Positions 27,610 through 35,613 of a stretch of 64,000 nt of DNA are shown here, one piece after another (the first letter of the stretch is position 1; every line of letters starts with the position of its first letter). The notes under the pieces are model-generated. The model saw only the letters and a program-made list of their open reading frames with translations, ran no database searches and was not told the origin of the DNA. The position numbers and the translations under genes were made by a program. The stretch covers positions 1 through 64,000 of the forward strand of contig NZ_BBCG01000001.1 of the NCBI RefSeq assembly GCF_001311925.1. The letters run 5' to 3'. This stretch comes from Cellulosilyticum ruminicola JCM 14822. Lineage in GTDB: Bacteria > Bacillota > Clostridia > Lachnospirales > Cellulosilyticaceae.

Positions 27610-27728
27610 TGGTCAATGATTCCTAAAGTGTGGTATAATACACAATGTTGAAGTAAATCACCCGAAGGGTAGATTTCAAAGAAAAGAATGTCATATTTAA
27701 GTTTATTTAAACTTAAGTCATGAAATCT
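27610..27728 (+). promoter_or_regulatory. Promoter and folded leader of the first ABC-F gene
   Basis: An extended -10 (TGGTATAAT, TATAAT at 27634-27639) has a -35-like TGGTCA at 27610-27615. The transcript would begin with hairpin AAATC-a-CCC-gaa-GGG-ta-GATTT (27655-27676). Its 3' arm can instead pair as AGATTTCA (27671-27678) with TGAAATCT (27721-27728), enclosing TTAAGTTTA/TAAACTTAA (27697-27716). The pairings exclude each other, as in attenuators of antibiotic-related ABC-F genes. Confidence 0.45.
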
Positions 27729-27751
27729 ATAGATAAAGGATGATAAAATAG

Positions 27752-29350
27752 ATGATTACAGTAAATAATATGAGCCTGCAATTTGCAGGAAGAACACTAT
27801 TTAAAGATGTTAATCTTAAATTTACATCTGGCAACTGTTATGGGGTAATTGGAGCAAATGGTGCTGGTAAATCTACTTTCTTAAAAATCTTATCTGGTGA
27901 GCTTGATAGCACAACAGGTGAAATCGCAATTCCAAAAAATATTCGTATGTCTGTTCTTAAACAAGATCACTATCAATATGATGAGTGTCAAGTTCTTGAA
28001 ACAGTTATCCGTGGAAATGCTAGACTTTTTGAAATTATGCAAGAAAAAGATGCACTTTATGCTAAAGAAGATTTCTCTGATGCAGATGGTGAAAGAGCTG
28101 CTGAACTTGAAGGTGAGTTTGCAGAAATGAATGGATGGGAAGCTGATTCAGAAGCATCTCAACTTTTACAAGGTCTTGGAATTGGAACAGATCTTCACTA
28201 CTTACAAATGAAAGAACTTCAAGGTGGGGAAAAAGTTAAAGTTCTCCTTGCACAAGCTTTATTTGGCCAACCAGGAATCCTTCTTCTCGATGAGCCTACT
28301 AACCACTTAGATATCGATTCAGTAGAATGGCTTGAAGACTTCTTATTAGACTTCCCAGGTACAGTTATCGTAGTATCTCACGACCGTCACTTCTTAAATA
28401 CAGTATGTACACACACTGTAGATATCGACTTTGGTCAAATCAAAATGTACGTAGGTAACTACGACTTCTGGTATGAATCAAGTCAAATGATGCAACACTT
28501 AATGAAAGCACAAAACAAGAAGAAAGAAGATCAAATTAAAGAACTTCAAAACTTCATTCAACGTTTCTCTGCTAACAAATCTAAAGCGAAACAAGCTACA
28601 TCTCGTCGTAAATTATTAGATAAATTAACACTTGATGAAATGCCTGCTTCTTCTAGAAAATATCCATTCGTACGTTTCACACCAGATCGTGAAGTAGGAA
28701 ATGAAATCCTTACAGTAGAAGGTCTTTCTAAAACTATTGATGGTGTTAAAGTACTTAACAATGTAAGTTTCCGTGTAAATAAAGATGATAAAATTGCTTT
28801 CATTGGGGAAAATGAAATTGCACAAACAACATTATTCAAAATTTTAGCTGGTGAAATGGAGCCAGATGAAGGAAGCTTCAAATGGGGTGTTACGACATCT
28901 CAATCATACTTCCCTAAAGATAATACAGAGTTCTTCGAAGGCTGTGAATTAAACCTTATTGACTGGCTTCGTCAATACTCTGAAGATCAAACAGAAAGTT
29001 ACCTCCGTGGTTTTCTTGGACGTATGCTCTTTGCAGGTGAAGATTCTCTTAAACCAGCAAAAGTATTATCAGGGGGAGAAAAAGTTAGATGTATGCTTTC
29101 TCGTATGATGCTTTCTGGTTCTAACGTTGTCATGTTAGATCAACCAACTAACCACTTAGACCTTGAGTCTATTACAGCAGTAAATGATGGTCTTATTGAA
29201 TTCAAAGGAAATGTTCTTTTCACATCACATGACCACCAATTCATGCAAACTATCGCAAACCGTATTATTGAAATTACAGAAGATGGAACAATCGACCGTA
29301 TCGGTACTTACGATGAGTTCTTAAACTTCAAAAAAATAAATAATCGTTAA
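27752..29350 (+). CDS. ABC-F family ATPase (YkpA/YbiT-like)
   Basis: 532 aa, two ABC ATPase domains and no membrane part. The first domain has Walker A GANGAGKST (about residue 35), signature LQGGEKVK (about 158) and Walker B ILLLDEPTNHLDIDS. The linker (about 245-300) is the ABC-F interdomain helix pair. In the second domain the Walker A region reads GENEIAQTTLFK, with Q where the ATP-binding Lys is expected, while LSGGEKVRCML and VVMLDQPTNHLDLES are intact. ABC-F proteins bind the ribosomal E site and relieve stalling or antibiotics. Confidence 0.88.
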   Translation: MITVNNMSLQFAGRTLFKDVNLKFTSGNCYGVIGANGAGKSTFLKILSGELDSTTGEIAIPKNIRMSVLKQDHYQYDECQVLETVIRGNARLFEIMQEKDALYAKEDFSDADGERAAELEGEFAEMNGWEADSEASQLLQGLGIGTDLHYLQMKELQGGEKVKVLLAQALFGQPGILLLDEPTNHLDIDSVEWLEDFLLDFPGTVIVVSHDRHFLNTVCTHTVDIDFGQIKMYVGNYDFWYESSQMMQHLMKAQNKKKEDQIKELQNFIQRFSANKSKAKQATSRRKLLDKLTLDEMPASSRKYPFVRFTPDREVGNEILTVEGLSKTIDGVKVLNNVSFRVNKDDKIAFIGENEIAQTTLFKILAGEMEPDEGSFKWGVTTSQSYFPKDNTEFFEGCELNLIDWLRQYSEDQTESYLRGFLGRMLFAGEDSLKPAKVLSGGEKVRCMLSRMMLSGSNVVMLDQPTNHLDLESITAVNDGLIEFKGNVLFTSHDHQFMQTIANRIIEITEDGTIDRIGTYDEFLNFKKINNR

Positions 29351-29413
29351 AAAAGTGGATGTCCATGGGCATCAATGTCATTTAGTTAAGACATTGAACT
29401 TAGAATACTTCTT

Positions 29414-29452
29414 AAATACCCAAGTACTTAAACCGGTACTTGGGTATTTTTT
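29414..29452 (+). terminator. Strong terminator within the IS4 remnant leader
   Basis: AAATACCCAAGTAC and GTACTTGGGTATTT pair around a 9-base loop and are followed by T residues. It now probably ends the ABC-F transcript. Confidence 0.85.
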
Positions 29453-29530
29453 ATGTAAAAAAGTTTGACAAAATCTATAAAATTTGCGGCGAAGCCCCTT
29501 GATGATATACAACTTCAAGGAGGCATATTA

Positions 29531-29668
29531 ATGACTAGCTACGCAACACAAATTAAAGAAAATTTACTAGGGATTATTGAACAAATGAATGACTATCAAT
29601 GGCTTACGCGTAATCGCAAATTAGATAAGTATTCTGTCTATTTGCCATGCTTAAAATTATATATTTAG
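29531..29668 (+). pseudogene. IS4 transposase N-terminal fragment
   Basis: ATG 29531 follows AAGGAGG. MTSYATQIKENLLGIIEQM and YQWLTRNRKL are typical of the first residues of the IS4 transposase group whose next segment is usually SRNRKLSF. The remainder of the reading frame is unrelated and stops at 29668. About 45 residues; a relic. Confidence 0.65.
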
Positions 29669-29684
29669 ATAGAGTTTAAGCAAT

Positions 29685-29730
29685 AAAAAGGTCATCTAAC
29701 AATATTTAACTATTTGTAGATGACCTTTTT
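29685..29730. terminator. Bidirectional terminator-like hairpin
   Basis: AAAAAGGTCATCTA and TAGATGACCTTTTT form a perfect 14-bp stem with an 18-base loop. It has no intact gene directly before it; probably left from a gene deleted with the IS. Confidence 0.75.
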
Positions 29731-29752
29731 ATATGTATTCTAAAAAATGGAG

Positions 29753-30050
29753 AAGAGAGTAATGTGGGTACATTACTCTCTTTACTTAAGAAGATAGACG
29801 TGAGTCTAAGTTGAAACAATATAAGAATGTTCTCCAAACTACTTATATTGTAGAAAGCGATAGGGTTATCACTTCCTGATGGATAAGGCTAAGGATCGTT
29901 CTAGTTGCAGCATAAAAGAAACAAAAATCCTTACTGATAATTTTGATTTCTTTTAAATAGAACGATGGTGATTCAAAATCTTAAAAATGATGGAAGTATG
30001 ACAGGGTGTGTTGGGTGCCAGTGCATCTTTGTTTTGGATGCATTCATAGT
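29753..30050 (+). other. Non-coding stretch rich in inverted repeats; candidate structured RNA
   Basis: No plausible ORF. Inverted repeats: a perfect 13-bp hairpin with loop GGGT (29753-29782); ACAATATAAG / CTTATATTGT (29816-29851); ATCGTTCTA / TAGAACGAT (29895-29903, 29958-29966) enclosing AAAAGAAA-rich arms (29914-29928, 29940-29954); TAAGGAT / ATCCTTA (29890-29896, 29927-29933), which competes with the previous pairing; and TGCATC / GATGCA near 30022-30042. I could not match it to 6S RNA, tmRNA, SRP RNA, RNase P RNA or a riboswitch class known to me. Strand assignment assumes it leads into the gene at 30118. Confidence 0.35.
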
Positions 30051-30117
30051 ATGAGCGAAAATGCTTAGATTTATGCTATAATAATAAAGAGCATTAAAAC
30101 TTTAAGGAGGCACCAAG

Positions 30118-30288
30118 ATGGAAAATTATTTTTACAAATGTGAAATATGTGGTTATGTACATATTGTGCCAGCTTATTGGGTGAGCTTTTCACCTGAAGA
30201 AGAAATGGAGTCACCGCACATTTGTCCAGAAACAGGGGCATGTTGTGAAAATATGCTGTTACATTTTATGCATGATACCGAAGCATAA
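30118..30288 (+). CDS. Small zinc-ribbon-like protein, 56 aa
   Basis: The ATG at 30118 follows TAAGGAGG with 8 bases between, one of the best ribosome sites in the window, and TATAAT lies near 30078. The sequence begins MENYFYKCEICGYVHIVPAYW and later has ICPETGACCENM, so four or five Cys could hold a metal as in rubredoxin-like or zinc-ribbon proteins. I do not recognise a named family. The following membrane protein gene starts 100 bases downstream. Confidence 0.7.
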   Translation: MENYFYKCEICGYVHIVPAYWVSFSPEEEMESPHICPETGACCENMLLHFMHDTEA

Positions 30289-30388
30289 GTGTTATATAAA
30301 GATAAAAGTGGATTAAAAATATGAGGAGTACATAAAATAAGCAAAGTAATTAAGAATTTTACAATGATTTTATTATTAAAGGAGATTA

Positions 30389-31015
30389 ATGATGAAAGTA
30401 AGTAAAATAATTATGAATGCATGTCGGCTTATTTTTATTGTCAATGGTATTTGGATATTGTTTTTAGGACAATGGGGGAAGGGACTAGGTTTACTTGGTA
30501 GTTTAATATTGACCTTCTTACCAGAAGCCTATAGATGGCTTACAAAAAAGAAGGTGCCAGGTAAGGCCAGCATGTGGTATGTCATTTTTATATTAGGGTG
30601 TCAGTGGCTTGGCACTTATCTTAGATTATATGACAGTCTATTTTGGTGGGATATTTTACTTCATTTTAGTTCTGGCTTTTTATTAGGGTATATAGGACTT
30701 GTTTGTCTAATGAGCTTAGATAGTGATTATAGTTTGTTTAAAAACAAAAAGTATATGATTATTACCTTATTTATTTTTACTTTTTCGGTAACAGGCGCAG
30801 CTATTTGGGAAATGTGTGAGTTTTTAGCAGATCAAATCCTAAGTAGTTTTACCCAGCTTGGCAGCCTTAAAGACACAATGGAAGATATTGTTTGTGGGAT
30901 AGTTAGTGCATTTTTATTTGCAAGTTATACGTATATAAGATTAAAGAGAGAGAAGCCTTCCTCAGTGACTTCTTATATACGGTTAAATCATACAAAAGAG
31001 AATGTTAAAGAATAA
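30389..31015 (+). CDS. Multi-pass membrane protein (YjdF/DUF2238-like)
   Basis: 208 aa with about five or six membrane segments. Motifs are LFWWDILLHFSSGFLLGYIG (about residue 85-104), AIWEMCEFLADQIL (about 135-148) and LKDTMEDIVCGIVSAFLFASY (about 158-178). The same WD..LH..SG and WE..EF patterns with DTM.D..... are visible in the broken gene at 1-488. The conserved Asp, His and Glu inside membrane segments suggest metal or proton handling, but no function is established. AAAGGAG precedes tandem ATGs (30389, 30392). Confidence 0.7.
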   Translation: MMKVSKIIMNACRLIFIVNGIWILFLGQWGKGLGLLGSLILTFLPEAYRWLTKKKVPGKASMWYVIFILGCQWLGTYLRLYDSLFWWDILLHFSSGFLLGYIGLVCLMSLDSDYSLFKNKKYMIITLFIFTFSVTGAAIWEMCEFLADQILSSFTQLGSLKDTMEDIVCGIVSAFLFASYTYIRLKREKPSSVTSYIRLNHTKENVKE

Positions 31016-31062
31016 ATTTATAATTAGGCTTTAATAGACTCTCTAAAGAAAGAGGAACAATT

Positions 31063-32967
31063 ATGATTTTATTGTCTGTTAGTAATATTAAAAAAGTTTA
31101 TGGTGAGAAAGTCATTTTTGATGATATTGCCTTTAGTATTGATAGTAATGAGAAAATAGGGATTATTGGTGTTAATGGGACAGGGAAAAGCAGCCTTTTA
31201 AAAATTATGGCAGGATTAGAAGTACCAGATCAAGGAGAAGTAATTACATCCAATGAACTTGTGATTGAGTACTTACCTCAAAATCCATATTTTGATGAAA
31301 AGTCTACAGTACTTGAACAAGTTTTCAAAGGAACTTCACCTATTATGAAAGTGCTTCGTGAATATGAAAGAGTAGCGCAGCAATTAGAAAAGGACCTAAT
31401 GAATGAGAAGCTTCAAAAAGAGCTTATGGATTTAAGTGGACAAATGGATGCACAAGGCGCTTGGCAGCTTGAAAGTGAAGCAAAAGCCATTTTAACACAA
31501 TTAGGTATCAATGATTTTGAGCAAAAAGTTGCCAATTTATCAGGGGGACAACGTAAGAAAATTGCCCTAGCAGGGGCTCTTATTCGTCCTTGTAACCTAC
31601 TGATTTTAGACGAACCAACTAACCATTTAGATAATGATACAATCGATTATCTTGAAAATATGCTTAAGACTAAAAAATGCGCCCTTGCTATGGTAACACA
31701 TGACCGTTATTTTTTGGAACGTGTTACAAACCGCATTATTGAACTTGATCAGGGTAAAGTTTATAGATATGAAGGAAACTATGAAGCTTTCCTTGAAAAA
31801 AAGATGTTACGTGAACAAATTGAAGAGCGTCAAAGAGAAAAAGATGCAAGTTTATATAAACAAGAACTTGAATGGATGCATAAAGGCGTAGAAGCAAGAC
31901 GTACCAAACAAAAAGCGAGACAAGAACGTTTCTATGAATTAGAAGAACGTATGGGTGGCAATAATAAACAAACTATGGAAATCGCTCTTGGTACAAGCCG
32001 CTTAGGTAAGAAAATCATTGAGCTTAAAGATGTAAGCAAAACATTTGATGGCAAATGCGTCATTAAAGAGTTTACTTATACAGTAGTAAGAGGTGACCGT
32101 ATCGGAATCGTTGGAAATAATGGGATGGGTAAATCTACACTCCTTAATCTTATTGCAGAAAAATTTACACCAGACACAGGTAGTGTAGCTATTGGAGATA
32201 CAGTTAAAATTGGTTACTACACACAAGAAAGCAAAGATATGAATATGAAGCTCCGTGTGATTGATTATATCAAAGAAAAAGCAGAGCAAGTGAAACTTGC
32301 AGATGGCACAATGGTATCAGCAGGTAAAATGCTTGAGAAATTCTTATTCCCACCTATTCTTCAATATTCGCCTATAGAAAAATTATCAGGTGGAGAGAAA
32401 CGGAGACTTTATTTATTAAGTGTTTTAATGGAAGATATTAATGTCCTTTTATTAGATGAACCTACAAATGATCTTGATATTTACACACTTCAAATATTAG
32501 AAGATTTCATTGATAACTTTAATGGACCTGTTATTGCAGTATCCCATGACCGTTACTTCTTAGATCGTATTGCGGATAAGATTTTTGCATATGAAGGAGA
32601 AGGACAAATCGTTTATACACCAGGTAACTACTCTGATTATCATGCACGCAAAATGCAGGAAGCAGAAGTTATGGAAGTGAAAAAAGAAAAAGTAGCAACA
32701 TCTAAAAAAGAAAAAGTAAATATGGCTGGGCCTAAACTCAAATTTACTTTTAAAGAGCAAAAAGAATATGAGCAAATTGATAGTGTTATTGAAGCTTTAG
32801 AAGAAAAGATTCAAAGTCTTGAAGCAGATATGGTAACAAATTCAACACACTTTGCAAAATTACAAGAGCTTACAGAAGAAAAAGAAAAAGTAGAAGAAGA
32901 ACTTATGTTCCAAATGGAGCGTTGGGAGTACTTAAACGAATTAGCTGAACGTATTAAAAATCAATAA
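31063..32967 (+). CDS. ABC-F family ATPase, Uup-like with C-terminal coiled coil
   Basis: 634 aa, two ABC domains. First: Walker A GVNGTGKSS (about residue 37), LSGGQRKKIALAG, LLILDEPTNHLDND. Second: GNNGMGKST (about 353), LSGGEKRRLYLLS, VLLLDEPTNDLDIYT. The last 90 residues (FKEQKEYEQIDSVIEALEEK..) form the coiled coil typical of Uup-type proteins, which bind nucleic acid and protect the ribosome. AAAGAGGAAC precedes ATG 31063. It lies in the same direction as the small zinc-ribbon and membrane protein genes, with gaps of about 50-100 bases. Confidence 0.9.
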   Translation: MILLSVSNIKKVYGEKVIFDDIAFSIDSNEKIGIIGVNGTGKSSLLKIMAGLEVPDQGEVITSNELVIEYLPQNPYFDEKSTVLEQVFKGTSPIMKVLREYERVAQQLEKDLMNEKLQKELMDLSGQMDAQGAWQLESEAKAILTQLGINDFEQKVANLSGGQRKKIALAGALIRPCNLLILDEPTNHLDNDTIDYLENMLKTKKCALAMVTHDRYFLERVTNRIIELDQGKVYRYEGNYEAFLEKKMLREQIEERQREKDASLYKQELEWMHKGVEARRTKQKARQERFYELEERMGGNNKQTMEIALGTSRLGKKIIELKDVSKTFDGKCVIKEFTYTVVRGDRIGIVGNNGMGKSTLLNLIAEKFTPDTGSVAIGDTVKIGYYTQESKDMNMKLRVIDYIKEKAEQVKLADGTMVSAGKMLEKFLFPPILQYSPIEKLSGGEKRRLYLLSVLMEDINVLLLDEPTNDLDIYTLQILEDFIDNFNGPVIAVSHDRYFLDRIADKIFAYEGEGQIVYTPGNYSDYHARKMQEAEVMEVKKEKVATSKKEKVNMAGPKLKFTFKEQKEYEQIDSVIEALEEKIQSLEADMVTNSTHFAKLQELTEEKEKVEEELMFQMERWEYLNELAERIKNQ

Positions 32968-32970
32968 AAT

Positions 32971-33015
32971 TGAAACGTTTTATAAAGTTTAATAAGCTTT
33001 ATAAAGCGTTTTTTT
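32971..33015 (+). terminator. Rho-independent terminator
   Basis: AAACGTTTTATAAAG pairs with CTTTATAAAGCGTTT (one mismatch), followed by TTTT, just after the Uup-like gene. Confidence 0.8.
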
Positions 33016-33132
33016 GGGGTAATCTACCTTAAAAATTACTTTAAAAATTTAATTTAAATCAGCTTAAATTGTTTTGAAAATAATAAATACTATGATATAT
33101 TTAAGGTAAATACATGACAAAGGAGCAGGGAA

Positions 33133-34200
33133 ATGAGAGTTGAGGGGATAAATAAAAATATTAAAATACGTGGCAGAGTTTATACAGAAGGAGAAGTAGT
33201 TTACTTAAACTATTCTTGCACTTCTTTAGAATTTACATGTAAGAGTAAGAAAGTTAGTGTAAGACTTTGGACAGATGGACATAAAGGGGAGGAAAATTTC
33301 CTTGCAAAGATGGCTGTTTTTATTAATGGGGAAGATATGCCATCTAAGTACTTTATGTTAGAAGAAGAGGAAAAAGATTATATACTTTATGAAAACACGT
33401 CAGAGGAGAAGGTACATATTAAGCTTATGAAGTTATCAGAAGCTGCCTTTGCTAAAGTAGGTGTCAAAGGCTTTGAAGTTGAGGGTGAGTTATTACCATT
33501 GGACGTAAAAGAAGCCAAACATAGGATAGAGTTTATAGGCGATTCTATTACATGTGGCTATGGCATCGAAGGGGTATGGAATGTAGATACTTTTTCAACG
33601 AAGCAACAAGATCCTTGGAAAGCTTATGCGGCAAGGACAGCAAGATATTTCGGTGCAGATTTCCATCTTATTTCATGGAGTGGGATAGGAATCGTTTCAT
33701 CATGGACAGATACAGGGGATATTAATAATGACTGGCTTATGCCTATGATTTATCCATATTTAGATAGAGGGCTTGAAAATACTTTAGGCCATAAAGAATA
33801 TAAGACTTGGGATTTTCAGAAGTTTCAACCTGAATGTATAGTAGTCAACTTAGGCACAAACGATACAAGCTATACAAAAGTAGATACAAGCCGTATTGCA
33901 GAATTTGGTGAGAGCTATTATGAATTTTTAAAGACCATTAGAGACAATAATAAAAATGCTATGATTATCTGTACATTAGGAGCTATGGGACAAGAGCTAT
34001 ATCCTGAAATTAATAAGCAAGTGGCACGTTTTAGCTTAGAACAAAAAGATACAAGAATTATAGATATGCCTTTTGAAGTGCAAGATGAAGCAGATGGTAT
34101 AGGTACTGACTGGCATCCAAGTGAAAAAACACATGAAAAAATGACAGCACAGCTTACAGAAACTATTCGCACAGTCATGGGTTGGGAAAAAGAAGATTAA
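33133..34200 (+). CDS. SGNH/GDSL esterase, carbohydrate esterase family 2 type
   Basis: 355 aa. Residues 1-120 are a beta-rich N-terminal domain (IKIRGRVYTEGEVVYLNYSC). The SGNH hydrolase follows with the nucleophile block EFIGDSITCGYG (about residue 134-145), the GxND block NLGTNDTS (about 237) and the catalytic DWHPS (about 316). This two-domain order is that of CE2 acetyl-xylan/gluco-mannan deacetylases. There is no signal peptide, so it likely acts in the cytoplasm on imported acetylated oligosaccharides. AAAGGAG precedes the ATG. Confidence 0.85.
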   Translation: MRVEGINKNIKIRGRVYTEGEVVYLNYSCTSLEFTCKSKKVSVRLWTDGHKGEENFLAKMAVFINGEDMPSKYFMLEEEEKDYILYENTSEEKVHIKLMKLSEAAFAKVGVKGFEVEGELLPLDVKEAKHRIEFIGDSITCGYGIEGVWNVDTFSTKQQDPWKAYAARTARYFGADFHLISWSGIGIVSSWTDTGDINNDWLMPMIYPYLDRGLENTLGHKEYKTWDFQKFQPECIVVNLGTNDTSYTKVDTSRIAEFGESYYEFLKTIRDNNKNAMIICTLGAMGQELYPEINKQVARFSLEQKDTRIIDMPFEVQDEADGIGTDWHPSEKTHEKMTAQLTETIRTVMGWEKED

Positions 34201-34347
34201 TCACATAGAAGCTATCATATTTGCAAATACTGTAACAAGTAGCAAAAACTAATTTAATACATAAAACTTTTAAATATACTATATTTTTCATTTATAAATG
34301 TGTATAATAAGAGAGTATATGTAAGATAACGAAGGAGGAGTACTAAA

Positions 34348-35481
34348 ATGGAAGAAAACAATCTCACCATGGCAGACTTAATGGCAGAAGTAGATAAATC
34401 AATGGCGCGTATATATAGAGGACAAGTGCTTGAAGCAACAGTTATTCTTGTTCAAGAAAAAGGTGTAAGCGTTAATATTGGATCTCAAAAAGATGGTTTC
34501 ATTCCTTGGGAAGAAATGTCTTTCGAAGAAGTAGATAAAACAGTAGTTAAAGAAGGCGACAAATTTAACGTAGTTGTTGTAAAAATCGATGATGAAGAAG
34601 TAATCGTTTCTAAAAGAAAAGCTGAAGTACAAGAAACTCTTAACGAAGTACAAAAAGCATTTGAAAACAAAGAAACATTCACAGTTCACATTAAAGAAGT
34701 AGTAAAAGGCGGGGTAGTAACACCATTTAAAGGACTTCGTGGATTCATTCCAGGTTCTCAAATTTCTCATACATATGTAGAGGATTTAAATGCATATGTA
34801 GGTAAAGATGTAGAAGTAGAAATCATCGAATTTGATCCAAAAGCTAAAAAACTTGTTTTATCAGCTAAAAGACTTTCTGCTGAAAAAGCTAAAGCAGCTA
34901 AAGCAGCTAAACTTGCTACACTTGTTCTAGGGGAAAAAGTATCAGGTACAGTTACAAAATTAATGCCATACGGTGCATTCGTAGATCTTGGTGGCGTTGA
35001 AGGACTTGTACACAATAATGAACTTTCATGGACACATATCAAACATCCTTCAGATGTTGTAAAAGAAGGAGACAAAATTGATGTAATTATTTCAGCTGTT
35101 GATGCTGAAACAGGTAAAATTGCATTAAGCCACAAAGATATGACAGTAGATCCATGGATTCTTGAAACAGCTAACTTAGAAAAAGATCAAGTAGTTGAAG
35201 CAACAATTACTCGTTTCGCAAACTTTGGTGCATTTGCTAAAATTAGTGAACATGTTGAAGGCCTTATCCACATTTCACAAATATCAGAAAAACGTATTAA
35301 TAAAGCTGAAGAAGTATTAGAACTTGGTCAAGTTGTTAAGGCTAAAATCGTTAACCTTGATAAAGAAGCTAAAAAAATTGGCCTTACATTAAAAGATGTA
35401 GATGCTAAAGTAAATGAAGATATGGCACAATATATGCAAGCAGAAGATGAAAAAGTTACAATCGGCGATGTACTTAACTAA
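34348..35481 (+). CDS. Four-S1-domain RNA-binding protein, ribosomal protein S1-like
   Basis: 377 aa with four successive S1 domains: about residues 18-90 (QVLEATVILVQEKGVSVNIG), 103-175 (FTVHIKEVVKGGVVTPFKGLRGFIPGSQ), 190-260 (GEKVSGTVTKLMPYGAFVDLGGVEGLVH) and 275-345 (VEATITRFANFGAFAKISEHVEGLIHISQ). The domain number and acidic tail match Firmicutes S1 homologues, shorter than the six-domain S1 of Proteobacteria. It probably assists mRNA binding at the ribosome. AAGGAGG precedes the ATG and a TATAAT lies near 34305. Confidence 0.85.
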   Translation: MEENNLTMADLMAEVDKSMARIYRGQVLEATVILVQEKGVSVNIGSQKDGFIPWEEMSFEEVDKTVVKEGDKFNVVVVKIDDEEVIVSKRKAEVQETLNEVQKAFENKETFTVHIKEVVKGGVVTPFKGLRGFIPGSQISHTYVEDLNAYVGKDVEVEIIEFDPKAKKLVLSAKRLSAEKAKAAKAAKLATLVLGEKVSGTVTKLMPYGAFVDLGGVEGLVHNNELSWTHIKHPSDVVKEGDKIDVIISAVDAETGKIALSHKDMTVDPWILETANLEKDQVVEATITRFANFGAFAKISEHVEGLIHISQISEKRINKAEEVLELGQVVKAKIVNLDKEAKKIGLTLKDVDAKVNEDMAQYMQAEDEKVTIGDVLN

Positions 35482-35490
35482 TCTGTGCAT

Positions 35491-35542
35491 ATGAACAAAA
35501 TGCCTTATTATAATTTAAGTTATGATAAGGGCATTTTATTGT
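35491..35542 (+). terminator. Rho-independent terminator
   Basis: AAAATGCCTTAT and ATAAGGGCATTTT pair, extended by TATAA/TTAT, with TTTT following; after the S1-domain gene. Confidence 0.75.
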
Positions 35543-35613
35543 ACTATTAACTAGGGATTAAATGTGATAATATAAAACATACAAATATAAATATAAAAGT
35601 TGAGGGGAATAGA

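Larger units (their letters stand above)
29373..29668 (+). mobile_element. IS4-family element remnant, left end only
   Basis: CAATGTCATTTAGTTAAGA at 29373 matches the left end of the IS4 copies at 2661 and 62383. As in those, an internal terminator and a Shine-Dalgarno-sequestering pair (CCTTGA / TCAAGG, about 29498-29521) precede a transposase start at 29531. The element stops within the transposase; no right end is seen. It sits 23 bases after the ABC-F stop, preceded by a sequence that could be the 5' half of that gene's terminator. Confidence 0.65.

Noticed and set aside
29753-30050. 6S RNA, tmRNA, SRP RNA or RNase P RNA
   Set aside because: None of the conserved signature sequences or ends of these RNAs could be found; only generic inverted repeats remain.
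34399-35135. Minus-strand frames opposite the S1-domain gene
   Set aside because: Low-complexity Phe/Tyr/Ser sequence mirroring Lys/Glu codons; not genes.
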